A stretch of 64,000 bases of DNA from Nocardia salmonicida NBRC 13393 (GTDB lineage Bacteria; Actinomycetota; Actinomycetes; Mycobacteriales; Mycobacteriaceae): the NCBI RefSeq assembly GCF_001613085.1, contig NZ_BDBR01000035.1, positions 60,953 through 124,952 of the forward strand, given 5' to 3'. Shown here piece after piece: positions 52,704 through 61,108 of this stretch. The notes under the pieces are model-generated. The model was not told where the DNA came from and ran no database searches. It saw only the letters and a list, made by a program, of their open reading frames with translations. The stretch's first letter is position 1; each line of letters begins with the position of its first letter. A program made the translations under genes and the position numbers.

Positions 52704-53797
52704 CCATGCTCGCCGTCCGTGCCACCCAAGGCTCACATGCCCTGACCCTCGAACAGATCCCCATTCCCCAGCCAGGACCGCTCGACGTGGTGGTCAAGGT
52801 CGTCTCCGCCGGGCTGGCGCCGGGCATGATGGCCCTGCTGAAAATGGGTGCTTTCAAACACCTTCCGACGACTCTCGGACACGAAGCGGCCGGCACTGTC
52901 GCCGCGGTGGGCGAGCAGGTCACCGGCATCGCGGTCGGCGATCGAGTGCGCGTGCACCCCAACCTCAACTGCCGCAGCTGCGACTACTGCCGCACCGACC
53001 GCGACATGATGTGCCCGCAACAGGCGATGATCGGGCACGCGGGTTTCGGTGCGGTGCCGATGCCGCTCTACGAGCGCTACCACGATGGTGGCCTGGCGGA
53101 ATACGTTCGCGTACCGCACTGGCTGATCGACCAGCTCCCGGACAATGTCAATTTCGACGTGGCCGCCAAGGTGCACGATCTGGCCAATGTCGTCCGGATT
53201 TTGAAGTGCGCGCAGTTGCCGCTGGGCTCGACGGTGGTCACCACCGCTGCCACCGGGACGATGGGCACCGCGACGATCAAACTGGCCGAGCATTTCGGTA
53301 TCGCCCGGTTGTTGCTGGTCGGCCGTTCCGCTGAACGGCTTGCCGCGGTCACGCCGCTGGCGGGTGACGTCGAGGTCGAGACCATCGCTCTGGACGAGTT
53401 GCCGACCGATTGGGAGAGCACCGGCGGTCTCACCCGCCGATTGCGTGAGCTGGCCCCGGCCGGCGTGCACGCCGTTGCCGACTACATCCCGGCAGGCGCG
53501 GCCACCGGCCAAGCGATGGCGGCGCTGCGCACCGGCGGCACCCTCGCCCACATGGGTGGGAACGCAACGCCGTTGTCCCTACCGCCGCGGGCCTTGATGG
53601 TGAACTGCTGGCGCTTCGTCGGCACCCGCGCCTGCACCCGGTCCGACGCCGACCAGGTCCTCGCCCTGCTCGGCTCCGGCGCACTGAACGTGGACGAACT
53701 GATCACCCAGCGCTTCCCCCTGGCCGAGGCCGACACAGCCGTCGACGCGATGGTGAACCGCAAAGAGCCGATGTGGATGACCGTGGTCAACCCCTGA
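52700..53797 (+). CDS. MDR-family dehydrogenase lacking the usual catalytic cysteine
   Basis: 365 residues, ATGA overlap with the cupin gene. MDR fold: LTLEQIPIPQPGPLDVVVKV, LGHEAAGTVAAVGEQVTGIA, structural-zinc lobe CRSCDYCRTDRDMMC, then VVTTAATGTMGTATIKLAEH as the nucleotide-binding segment. Where catalytic zinc enzymes have C-H-T/S-D, this one has SAGLAPGMMALLKMG, so the first zinc ligand is missing. It may be a reductase of an activated double bond rather than an alcohol dehydrogenase (inference). Confidence 0.82.
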   Translation: MTMLAVRATQGSHALTLEQIPIPQPGPLDVVVKVVSAGLAPGMMALLKMGAFKHLPTTLGHEAAGTVAAVGEQVTGIAVGDRVRVHPNLNCRSCDYCRTDRDMMCPQQAMIGHAGFGAVPMPLYERYHDGGLAEYVRVPHWLIDQLPDNVNFDVAAKVHDLANVVRILKCAQLPLGSTVVTTAATGTMGTATIKLAEHFGIARLLLVGRSAERLAAVTPLAGDVEVETIALDELPTDWESTGGLTRRLRELAPAGVHAVADYIPAGAATGQAMAALRTGGTLAHMGGNATPLSLPPRALMVNCWRFVGTRACTRSDADQVLALLGSGALNVDELITQRFPLAEADTAVDAMVNRKEPMWMTVVNP

Positions 53798-53827
53798 GCA
53801 GCACTCTCCTACCGAAGGCGAAAAGCT

Positions 53828-54502
53828 ATGAATATCACACACTTCGGGCACGCCTGCGTTCTCGTGGAGATCCCGAGCGCGGCCGCCTCGACGCGAATCC
53901 TGTTCGATCCGGGTACCTATTCGCAGGGTTTCGAGGGCTTGGCTGACCTCGACCTGATCCTGATCACCCACGCCCACCCCGACCACCTCGACGCTCCCCG
54001 GCTCGCGGCGCTGCTGGCGGCCAACCCAGTCGCCCAGTTGATCGTCGGCGAGGGCACACTCAAGGCACTGGACAACCCCGACTATCCCGAAAACATGCGT
54101 CGGCCCACGCACGTAGCCCAGCCGGGCCAGGAACTGTCGGTGCTCGGCCACGACATCGTGGTCACAGGTGGTGAGCACGCCTGTGTCCACTCGGCGTTGC
54201 CCCCGTCGGAGAACCTCGGCTATTTGATCGACGAAGCCGTCTTCCACCCGGGTGATGCCTTCGACGAGATCGCTGGCACGGTCGGCGTATTGTTGCTGCC
54301 GATCGGTGGGCCGTGGATGAAGATCGGCGAAGGTATCGACTATTTGCGGTCGATCGCCCCGCGCGTCGTGGTGCCGATTCACCAGGCTGGTCTGGCGACC
54401 GCACACCAGAACATGCATTGCCAGCTGCTGAAGAACCTCGCACCCGAGGCCACCGAAGTTCTGGTTCTCGAACACGCGACCTCGCACCCGATCTCGTTCT
54501 AG
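53828..54502 (+). CDS. Metallo-beta-lactamase-fold hydrolase (UlaG-like)
   Basis: 224 residues, GAAGG before ATG 53828. MBL signature ITHAHPDHLDAPR with the first metal His/Asp set; further ligands VTGGEHACVHS, YLIDEAVFHPGDAF and VVVPIHQAG. Such short MBL proteins include lactonases and UlaG-like hydrolases. As last gene of the second operon it may open a lactone or thioester intermediate of the pathway. A terminator lies 176 bases downstream. Confidence 0.85.
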   Translation: MNITHFGHACVLVEIPSAAASTRILFDPGTYSQGFEGLADLDLILITHAHPDHLDAPRLAALLAANPVAQLIVGEGTLKALDNPDYPENMRRPTHVAQPGQELSVLGHDIVVTGGEHACVHSALPPSENLGYLIDEAVFHPGDAFDEIAGTVGVLLLPIGGPWMKIGEGIDYLRSIAPRVVVPIHQAGLATAHQNMHCQLLKNLAPEATEVLVLEHATSHPISF

Positions 54503-54677
54503 CGGTGCCCCAACTTGCGGTCGGGCTCGAAAACATCGAGACCGGCTGCGAGCCGAAGCCAGGTCCCTCCCGAGCTGTCGACTCTGCTGCGGTCCCCGCC
54601 CGGCGGCCTCAGCATGTGACGACAGCTCGGCCTGGCTCGGCCGTCGGCGAGTTGTTGACCCTGCTCGCCCGGCCTCC

Positions 54678-54711
54678 GACCTTCCATGACCGCGTCCGGT
54701 CATGGAAGGTC
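54678..54711 (+). terminator. Terminator after the second catabolic operon
   Basis: Perfect 14-bp stem GACCTTCCATGACC/GGTCATGGAAGGTC with a 6-base loop. The region 54503-54677 before it has no gene. Confidence 0.75.
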
Positions 54712-54744
54712 ATCCGGCTATTCCTTCTCATCAGGAGGCGCCCG

Positions 54745-54939
54745 ATGCGGCGATACCTTTCGAAAACAACGGTCTGGCAGCGCCTTTCGCAGGGTTTGGT
54801 CCTGCTCGGCAGTTCCACCACCGGATCAGTTGACCTCTATCACGCCTACATCGACCACCAGCGCCGGCATTACGAGATCGATCACGCGCACTGGGACTGG
54901 ACCGTCCCTGACAACTGGTACCGGCAGGCGAACTCATGA
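54745..54939 (+). CDS. Hypothetical protein, 64 residues
   Basis: ATG 54745 follows AGGAGGC, a strong ribosome site. Sequence MRRYLSKTTVWQRLSQGLVL, later HAYIDHQRRHYEIDHAHWDW and a C-terminus rich in aromatic residues and histidine. No family recognised; no signal or membrane segment. Overlaps the next gene by ATGA, so both are translated together. Confidence 0.6.
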   Translation: MRRYLSKTTVWQRLSQGLVLLGSSTTGSVDLYHAYIDHQRRHYEIDHAHWDWTVPDNWYRQANS

Positions 54940-55337
54940 CCGCGCCCAGAACCCGTGGAAGTCGGGTGTGCACCATAGAAGCCGCCCAAGCCGAAGTGAG
55001 CGCAGCCATCCGGGCTGCGCTGGCCCACGATGTCCCTGACCTCAGCCCGCAGCAGATCTGCCGCCGATTGCTGACAATGATGGGCCCCGAGCAGCGAAAC
55101 ACCGATCTCGACGCCGCGGTGGGAACTTTGACTCAGGCAGTGGCCCGAGCGCTCGACGACAGCGACATCGCGCGACTGGTGGCTCACGGTCACCGGTGCA
55201 TTCACGACGAGGTTTCGACGATTGCCCTGTGCTGGGGCTACGACGCCGACGCCGCCAAGCGGCTGGCGTCGACTCTGGTGCCCACTGTCCTCGTCACCCT
55301 CGGCTACCTCAGTCAACGATCTGTGAAGTATTCCTAG
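54936..55337 (+). CDS. Hypothetical protein, 133 residues
   Basis: Starts in an ATGA overlap with the 64-residue gene. Predicted helical: TIEAAQAEVSAAIRAALAHD, LSPQQICRRLLTMMGPEQR, ALDDSDIARLVAHGHRCIHD, AAKRLASTLVPTVLVTLGYL. The last stretch is hydrophobic enough for a buried helix. No family recognised. Confidence 0.6.
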   Translation: MTAPRTRGSRVCTIEAAQAEVSAAIRAALAHDVPDLSPQQICRRLLTMMGPEQRNTDLDAAVGTLTQAVARALDDSDIARLVAHGHRCIHDEVSTIALCWGYDADAAKRLASTLVPTVLVTLGYLSQRSVKYS

Positions 55338-55524
55338 ACGCCAAGGCCGCATCACCGGCCTCAACCGGTTCGATAGTGGCGGCGAATTCGGCGGTGGCAT
55401 CGGCCGAGTTCAGCAGGACGTGGACGCTCATGGTGATCTGGGCTGTCGCGATACGGCGCGGCTCGGGCAAGCTCCACACGGTCGTCGAAGTAGACGTAGA
55501 ACGACTTCGCGGACAGAACCGATC

Positions 55525-55941
55525 TCAGTGCGTCACGGCGTCGGCGGAGCGGTCGCCGAAGGGATGTCGCCAGGTGCGGCGTGCGCTCGCACTACGCGGT
55601 GTCTTCGCGAGCACGGTCCCCTTCTCCTTCGGTTCGGCCGAAGGACGGAAGGTCCGCCCGCTCGTGCCGGTGCGACGGGCGAGCCGAAGATCGGCCTTGG
55701 TCTCACGCAGGCGCTGCGACGAACGGTGCGCGCCGGCGGTGAGCAGGACCAGGCCGAGCATGCCGAGGGCTCCGAGCGCGACTGCCCACAGGAACAACGT
55801 GCCCGACGTTGCGGTGATGTGGTAGCCGAGCAGGCTGAAGTCGTCGCTGAGCGTGTGGGCGGGTCCGCTGTTGCTCAGCACGCCCGCCGTGCCGATCACC
55901 ACCGCGGCGATGAGCAGGACCAGGCCGAGGAAAACAATCAT
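55525..55941 (-). CDS. Small membrane protein with two transmembrane helices
   Basis: 138 residues from ATG 55941 (GGAGA upstream). Helix 1 IVFLGLVLLIAAVVIGTAGV, helix 2 SGTLFLWAVALGALGMLGLV, then a basic cytoplasmic tail (SSQRLRETKADLRLARRTGT) ending with W-HPFGDRSADAV. This pattern is common in actinobacterial small membrane proteins of unknown role. Alone on its strand. Confidence 0.7.
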   Translation of the reverse strand: MIVFLGLVLLIAAVVIGTAGVLSNSGPAHTLSDDFSLLGYHITATSGTLFLWAVALGALGMLGLVLLTAGAHRSSQRLRETKADLRLARRTGTSGRTFRPSAEPKEKGTVLAKTPRSASARRTWRHPFGDRSADAVTH

Positions 55942-56284
55942 GACAGTCTCCGAATCCGGTTACACCGGTATACGTGTGGTGCCGCTCGCCCGCCGGCCGC
56001 GTGCGAGTCGAGCCGATGAGCGGACCGACGATCGGGATGCCATGGTGCACAGCGACCCGGCGTCACCGCCCTTCACTCCATGGAATACCCCGATCCGAGC
56101 GGGCGACGCAGCTGCCGGGGCGCGATCGTCGAGATGTCACCGCTGGCGATCGGAAGGCCGGTCCCCGAAAGTCGCACCGCGGGTCCGCGATTCGGGGTGG
56201 TACCAGCAGGGTGGGTCGGCGAACCGCCGCAGCACGAGTACCGCGGAGAGCCCGTTCGGCTCGAGCCCCTCGCCGGCCGCCCGC
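55942..56284. other. 343-bp stretch without a recognisable gene
   Basis: No protein-like frame with a start or family match. Probably the promoter of the minus-strand membrane protein plus decayed sequence leading to the SDR fragment. Confidence 0.45.
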
Positions 56285-56525
56285 CAGATCTTCCGTGGTG
56301 GCCTTCCCGACCAGGGAGCACCGGGCCCGCAAGTCCGCCCTGAACCAGCTGGTGCTCAGCTTCGCCGCGCGGCATGCGGACGACCCGCGCGCGTTGCTGC
56401 TCATAGCACCGGGCTGGGTGAAGACCGATCTGGGCGGCCCCAGCGCACGCCTGAACATCGACGAGTCCATGCCACGCCATGGGCGCGGGCTCGGAAAGCG
56501 CCCCACAGAAACCCCACACTTTTGA
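56285..56525 (+). pseudogene. Short-chain dehydrogenase, C-terminal fragment
   Basis: Plus-strand reading KSALNQLVLSFAARHADDPR, then ALLLIAPGWVKTDLGGPSAR and LNIDESM matches SDR enzymes just after the catalytic Y-x3-K (usually YRASKAALNQL; later PGWV-T-LGG). The tyrosine and the whole cofactor half are gone. Confidence 0.6.
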
Positions 56526-56640
56526 CCGGAATCAATGCGAATCCATGGGAATCGTTGAGAATGGTCGTTTCGTGAAAAAGCCTGGTGCTGAGTACTATTG
56601 GGCACTGATGGGTAGGTCTGGACAATTGGAACCCGCGCCA

Positions 56641-56674
56641 GGTGGTCGTAGGTTCAAATTCTGTCAGCCCGACA
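56641..56674 (+). pseudogene. 3' fragment of a tRNA gene (proline-like)
   Basis: GGTGGTCGTAGGTTCAAATT, then CTGTCAGCCCGACA reproduces the T-arm and 3' acceptor strand of an actinobacterial tRNA, most like tRNA-Pro; T-stem pairing is weakened. No D-arm, anticodon arm or 5' acceptor strand lies upstream. Tail-end tRNA copies are typical attachment-site remnants. Confidence 0.5.
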
Positions 56675-56678
56675 GGCA

Positions 56679-56710
56679 AAACCCCCTCTGGCCTCAGTCG
56701 GAGGGGATTT
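56679..56710 (+). terminator. Terminator behind the tRNA fragment
   Basis: CCCCTC/GAGGGG stem flanked by AAA and TTTT, a classic Rho-independent terminator of the sort that follows tRNA genes. Confidence 0.7.
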
Positions 56711-56712
56711 TC

Positions 56713-57196
56713 TTGTACCTGGAGATTTGGCGTGGTTTGCCGATTACTCACAGATACCCCACACTTTTGATTCTGATCGCTCGTCCAGTGCTCGGCGACG
56801 ACCCTTCCACGGACGCATGCTGCAACGGTTGCCCGTCGGCGGGGCTGAGTGAAGCTGCCTGTGCCACTTGCTATTGCATTGGCGCGGCTGCGATCTTTGA
56901 ATTGCTGAAGCGCCTGAGGTGGATCCTGCCCCGCGAGTTGGCGGCGGCGTGTGGGTGCGCGGGGAAGGGTTCGCCTCGACCGGCTGGCTCACTGGCCGAT
57001 CGGCTGGTCGAGGCGAACCGCCTCGTCCCACGAACGTCCAGCTTCACGAGATTCCGGGTGTCGGCAGCGAAGGGTCATGCGATCTGGAGCAGCGATGCAT
57101 TCATTGCATAGCTGGTTGAAAACCAGCTGGGACCACACCTATACGCGTCGATCTCTGAGCGATGGTTGCTCCCTCGCCGGTGGCCGACGAGTGAGG
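56713..57196. other. 484-bp region with a 14-bp perfect hairpin, no gene
   Basis: No recognisable protein. GGTTCGCCTCGACC (56968-56981) and its exact complement (57006-57019) enclose 24 bases that contain a further GCCGATCGGC palindrome, giving a branched structure of unknown role. Confidence 0.55.
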
Positions 57197-58009
57197 TCAG
57201 GGAATCCTGGCCATGCCGCAGAGCATCGATACCGCTTCCCGGCGGGGATGCGCGCTCCATTCGGTCGGACGCCAGTCGATGACCGAGGTGACGCCGGGGG
57301 GAACCAGTTCGAGGTCGTCGAAGAATCGGGTGAATTCTGCGGTGGAGCGGGTCTGGAACGGGACGCCGCTGCGCTCGTTGGCTTCGACGGTCGCTTGGAG
57401 GTCCTCGACTGAGAGGTGGTCATTGGTGGCGTGGGTCAGCGTCACATAGCTGCCTGATGGCAGGGCATCGCACAATCGACGGACGATGGCATAGGGATCC
57501 ATCTCGTCGGTGATGAAGTGCAGGACCGCGCAGAGTATGAGGGCGACCGGCTGCTCGAGGTCGAGAGTGTCGACGAGCGCCGGGTTATCCAGGATCGAGG
57601 CGGGGTCACGCAGATCAGCATCGATATAGGCCGTCGCGCCGCTAGGATCGCTGTTGAGCAGCTCGCGGGCGTGGTAGAGCACGATGGGGTCATTGTCGAC
57701 GTAGACGATCCGCGATTGCGGAATGACCGCCTGCGCGAGTTCATGGACATTGCCCGCTGTCGGCAACCCGGTACCGATATCGAGGTACTGCTCGATGCCC
57801 ACGGTTGAGGCCAAGTAGCGGACCGCGCGGCGCAGGAACTTCCGATTCGCCAATACCGCGAAGTGGATCGAGGGAAACGCGACGGAGACGGCATCGGCCG
57901 AGCGCCGATCCGCCTCGAAGTTGGCACTGCCGCCTAACCAATAGTCGTAGCGGCGGGCAGGGTGCGGTTTGGTGACATCCACTCGATCAGCTGCCGCCTC
58001 GAAGTCCAC
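57197..58009 (-). CDS. SAM-dependent methyltransferase of the PF04672 (DUF574) type
   Basis: 270 residues from GTG 58009 (GGGAGA 5 bases upstream). Typical opening PHPARRYDYWLGGSANFEAD, then the SAM site YLDIGTGLPTAGNVHELAQ, an acidic VYVDNDPIVLYHARELL, and LILCAVLHFITDEMDP. These methyltransferases are abundant in actinomycetes and often sit near secondary-metabolism or P450 genes; the target is unknown. Divergent from a cytochrome P450 across about 97 bp. Confidence 0.9.
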   Translation of the reverse strand: MDFEAAADRVDVTKPHPARRYDYWLGGSANFEADRRSADAVSVAFPSIHFAVLANRKFLRRAVRYLASTVGIEQYLDIGTGLPTAGNVHELAQAVIPQSRIVYVDNDPIVLYHARELLNSDPSGATAYIDADLRDPASILDNPALVDTLDLEQPVALILCAVLHFITDEMDPYAIVRRLCDALPSGSYVTLTHATNDHLSVEDLQATVEANERSGVPFQTRSTAEFTRFFDDLELVPPGVTSVIDWRPTEWSAHPRREAVSMLCGMARIP

Positions 58010-58106
58010 GACTTCTCCCTATTCTCTCGACTACCGTCGTCCACATCAGTCGGAACGAAACCGGGGTGGCGTTCGCGTGCCACGCCGCCGCGAAAGGCTA
58101 ACGACC

Positions 58107-59288
58107 ATGCCGCCCCTGCATTACAGCCCCTATGACTTCGACGTCCACGCCGATCCCTACCCGTACTATGCCAGGTTGCGAAACGAGGCACCCGTCTACC
58201 GTAACGAGATCGATGACTTCTGGGCACTCTCGCGCCACGCGGACGTGCGTGCGGCGTTGCGTGACTCCGATCGCTTCTCCAGCGCCAACGGCATCCGCAT
58301 GGAGCCCGCGTTCTGGGGACCGCAGGCGGAGAAGCTCTTCTCGTTCGTCGCGATGGACCCGCCAAAGCACACCAGAATGCGCGAGTTGGTGGTGCGGGCG
58401 TTCACCCAGCGGCGGATTCAGGCGCTCGCGCCGCGACTACGCGAGATCGCCCGCCAGACGCTGCAACCGTTGCTGGCGCGGGGCAGTTTCGACCTGATCG
58501 CCGACTTCGCCGGTCCGTTTCCCACCGAGGTGATCGCCGAGTTGGTCGGTGTGCCCGAAGCCGACCGCGAGCTGGTGCGCAAGCTCGGCATGGAGATCAT
58601 GTACACCGACGCGGAATCGACCGATCTGCGGCCGGAGGCGATGGCGGCGATCGGCGCGTTGGTCGGCTACTACACCGAGCTGACTATCGCTCGGAGTCAG
58701 CAGCGCACCGACGACCTGCTTTCCGGCCTGCTCGACGCGGCGGACGGTACCGACCGGCTCAGCCCGGAGGAGATCGTCGGGGTGCTGATCCTGCTCGTTG
58801 GTGCCGGCATCGAGACGGTCATGCTGACCCTGGGCAATGCCTGGTACAGCGCCGCGCAGTATCCGGAGCAGCGGCAGGCGGCCTTCGGCGGTCGGATCGA
58901 GGACTGGATCGCGGAGTCGATGCGATACGACCCGGCCACCCAGACCCAGCTGCGCACCACCACCGCACCGGTCGAACTGCACGGCGTCGAGATCCCGGCG
59001 GCTGCCCGGATCCTGCTGCTCACCGGATCGGCGCATCGCGACGAGACTGTCTTCGCCAACCCCGACACCTTCGATCTCGACCGCGACACCGGTGCCGCCT
59101 TCGCCTTCGGTGCCGGCCGGCACCACTGCATCGGGATGAATCTGGCGCAGGTGGAACTGCGGGTGGCGCTGGAGGAGATCGTCGCCGCGGTGGCCGACTA
59201 CGAGATCGACACCGACAATCTGGTGCGGATCCACTCCTCGAACAACCGCGGCTTCGCCTCGCTGTCGACCACGGTTACCCTGCGCTGA
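58107..59288 (+). CDS. Cytochrome P450
   Basis: 393 residues from ATG 58107 (GAAAGG upstream). Soluble bacterial class I P450: I-helix LILLVGAGIETVM, K-helix E-x-x-R in WIAESMRYDP, heme loop FAFGAGRHHCIGMNLAQ with the iron-ligating Cys. The I-helix keeps the acidic/Thr pair as E-T. Needs ferredoxin and reductase partners, which are not in this window. The substrate is unknown. Divergent from the methyltransferase; the two may modify the same small molecule. Confidence 0.93.
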   Translation: MPPLHYSPYDFDVHADPYPYYARLRNEAPVYRNEIDDFWALSRHADVRAALRDSDRFSSANGIRMEPAFWGPQAEKLFSFVAMDPPKHTRMRELVVRAFTQRRIQALAPRLREIARQTLQPLLARGSFDLIADFAGPFPTEVIAELVGVPEADRELVRKLGMEIMYTDAESTDLRPEAMAAIGALVGYYTELTIARSQQRTDDLLSGLLDAADGTDRLSPEEIVGVLILLVGAGIETVMLTLGNAWYSAAQYPEQRQAAFGGRIEDWIAESMRYDPATQTQLRTTTAPVELHGVEIPAAARILLLTGSAHRDETVFANPDTFDLDRDTGAAFAFGAGRHHCIGMNLAQVELRVALEEIVAAVADYEIDTDNLVRIHSSNNRGFASLSTTVTLR

Positions 59289-59301
59289 ACAAGGACAACA
59301 G

Positions 59302-59336
59302 GCGCGTAATCACCGGGGCAGCAAGGTGATTCGCGC
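59302..59336 (+). terminator. Terminator after the P450 gene
   Basis: GCGCGTAATCACC pairs with GGTGATTCGCGC (small bulge) around a 10-base loop, 13 bases after the stop codon. Confidence 0.6.
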
Positions 59337-59891
59337 GTTGTCGGCCGGGCTGAGGCCGGTGTGACGGCGCGGTGGTTCCATCGGGCCCGCGATCGTTGCG
59401 ATGCGGCGGTGCTGCAGGACGGTGCGGAGCAGGATGCGGGCCTGCGACGACGCCGAAGCGCACTCGCCGTGGTCACCGTGGAGGGGCAAAGAACCTCCGC
59501 CTATGGATGAGCACCGATTGGCGGCGCTGCGTACTCACTCGTACCCGCAGTCGGCAGCGGTAGGTCGTACGTGGCTTCGCCGCCGACCTTCGGAGCGACG
59601 CCGTGAATGCAGGGCAGTATGCCTCGATGATCTTCGCGACTCGGGATGTTGCGCCGCCACGGAGATAGGCGGAGCGCGTGCATATTTCACCGCTTCGTAT
59701 CAAAAGCGCCAGGTGCCGGGCCGCGCCAACTATCAACGCGAGAACTCCGCCACGATCCACCGCGAGTCACACTGAGTCTGGATCGGTCGGCCGGGTGTCG
59801 GAGAATCGTTTTGTCGACACGGGATGGCCCGACCGGAACCGTCAGGACGGCCCCGCCTTGGGGTGCGCAAAACCGGCTGAGCCGGTGGCGA
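59337..59891. other. 555-bp stretch without a recognisable gene
   Basis: No frame has a family match or a supported start. No repeats or strong hairpins were noticed. Confidence 0.45.
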
Positions 59892-60260
59892 TCACGCGCG
59901 GTCGTGGAGGGTGATCTGGTAGCCGTCGGGGTCGGCGAAGGTGAATGTCCGGCCGAAGGGGCCGTCGGCCGGTGCGGAGACGATTGTGTGGTCGTCGGCG
60001 ACGAGCGCGTCGTGAATCGTTTGGATGTCGGTGGCGTGGAGCCAGATCGCGGTACCGATGCCTGGCTGGGCGACGGATGCGAGATCGGTGCCGGGGATGA
60101 CGTCGCGGAGTGCGAACGCGATCGGCTTCGTCTCGAAGACGACGGCATGCGGAGGGCCTACCGGTGAGCGGACGAGCCCGAGGTACTGCTCGTAGAACGC
60201 CTGCGAGGCGTCGAGGTCGCGTGCCTGCAGGGAGATGAAGTCGGGGCCGGTAACAGGCAT
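59892..60260 (-). CDS. VOC-superfamily (glyoxalase-like) protein
   Basis: 122 residues from ATG 60260 (GAAGGAG upstream). Single VOC module: FISLQARDLDASQAFYEQYL, GIGTAIWLHATDIQTIHDAL, FTFADPDGYQITLHD. Dimeric single-module members are glyoxalases, bleomycin/fosfomycin-type resistance proteins or isomerases. Divergent from a MarR gene across two operator dyads, so probably induced by a ligand of that regulator, perhaps for detoxification. Confidence 0.87.
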   Translation of the reverse strand: MPVTGPDFISLQARDLDASQAFYEQYLGLVRSPVGPPHAVVFETKPIAFALRDVIPGTDLASVAQPGIGTAIWLHATDIQTIHDALVADDHTIVSAPADGPFGRTFTFADPDGYQITLHDRA

Positions 60261-60279
60261 GATGATGCTCCTTCGGTTC

Positions 60280-60325
60280 GTGTCAGGTATCTGACACGAA
60301 CCAATGTATGTCAGAATACTGACAT
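60280..60325. promoter_or_regulatory. Two MarR operator dyads between VOC and MarR genes
   Basis: GTGTCAGGTATCTGACAC (60280-60297) and ATGTCAGAATACTGACAT (60308-60325) are both perfect dyads with GTCAG/CTGAC half-sites, centres 28 bp apart. The second covers the start codon of the MarR gene. Confidence 0.8.
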
Positions 60326-60782
60326 GAGTCAACACGGTGTCGGCGTCGACCTGGAGACGTCACTGGGTTACCTGCTGAAAGAGGCGTCGAGTGCGCTCCG
60401 TTCCGCCATGGAGGAGGTGCTGCGCCCGCTCGGGATGAGCGTGACGCACTACTCCTGCCTCGAGCTGCTGGCGCAACGGCCGGGATTGTCGAACTCCGAG
60501 CTCGCGCGGGGCGCGTTCGTGACACGGCAGACGATGAACGTTCTGCTCCAGACCCTGGAACGAGACGGCTACGTGACCAGGCCCGCGGCGGCGCCTGTTG
60601 GAAAGGTCCTTCCCGCCCGGCTCACGCCTCGCGGACGACGCAGCCTCGAGAAGGCGACCGTCGCGGTCCGGTCCGTCGAGCTCAGAATGCTGTCCGGCAT
60701 GACCGAGGCTGAGCGGTCGGGTGCGTTTCGGATCCTGCGGAGCATGATCCACTCGCTGCGCGGTGGCGACGACGGTGTCTAG
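60324..60782 (+). CDS. MarR-family regulator
   Basis: 152 residues. Helix-turn-helix VTHYSCLELLAQRPGLSNSE, LARGAFVTRQTMNVLLQTLE, wing RDGYVTRPAAAPVGKVLPAR. The ATG at 60324 lies inside the second operator dyad and has no ribosome site, so the message is probably leaderless and tightly autorepressed. Expected to control itself and the divergent VOC gene. Confidence 0.9.
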   Translation: MSQHGVGVDLETSLGYLLKEASSALRSAMEEVLRPLGMSVTHYSCLELLAQRPGLSNSELARGAFVTRQTMNVLLQTLERDGYVTRPAAAPVGKVLPARLTPRGRRSLEKATVAVRSVELRMLSGMTEAERSGAFRILRSMIHSLRGGDDGV

Positions 60783-61108
60783 CGCGTTCCTGGTACGCGG
60801 GCGGTCACCAACCCGAATCCATCGGGAGAGCGCCGATATCGGAACGGTGCATCATGAACCCCACGACTACGGGGTTGCCACGGTGGGCAGCTGGACCGTC
60901 ATTGCCGAGGTTCCCTCGACCTGTCCCGCTTCCCAGTGCTCGAGAAGTGGGATCCCACGACCCGACGAAATGACGTTGCGGCCATCGGCGCGTCGTCTCC
61001 TATTGGATGGACGGCTGCGCGATATTCAGACCATTGCCATTGGGCATATTCCTGAGTGGCCCAGGCAGATTGCCGTTATGTACGCGCGACCTGGATAGGA
61101 GCCGCTGG
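60783..61108. other. 326-bp stretch without a confident gene
   Basis: A plus-strand frame stays open to about 61098 (DYGVATVGSWTVIAEVPSTC and so on) but has no start with a ribosome site and no family match; it may be another worn fragment. Confidence 0.4.

Larger units (their letters stand above)
56511..56770. repeat. 15-bp direct repeats flanking the tRNA fragment
   Basis: ACCCCACACTTTTGA occurs at 56511-56525 and 56756-56770, 245 bp apart, with the tRNA-like fragment and its terminator between them. Could be a relic of an integration or insertion event. Confidence 0.55.
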
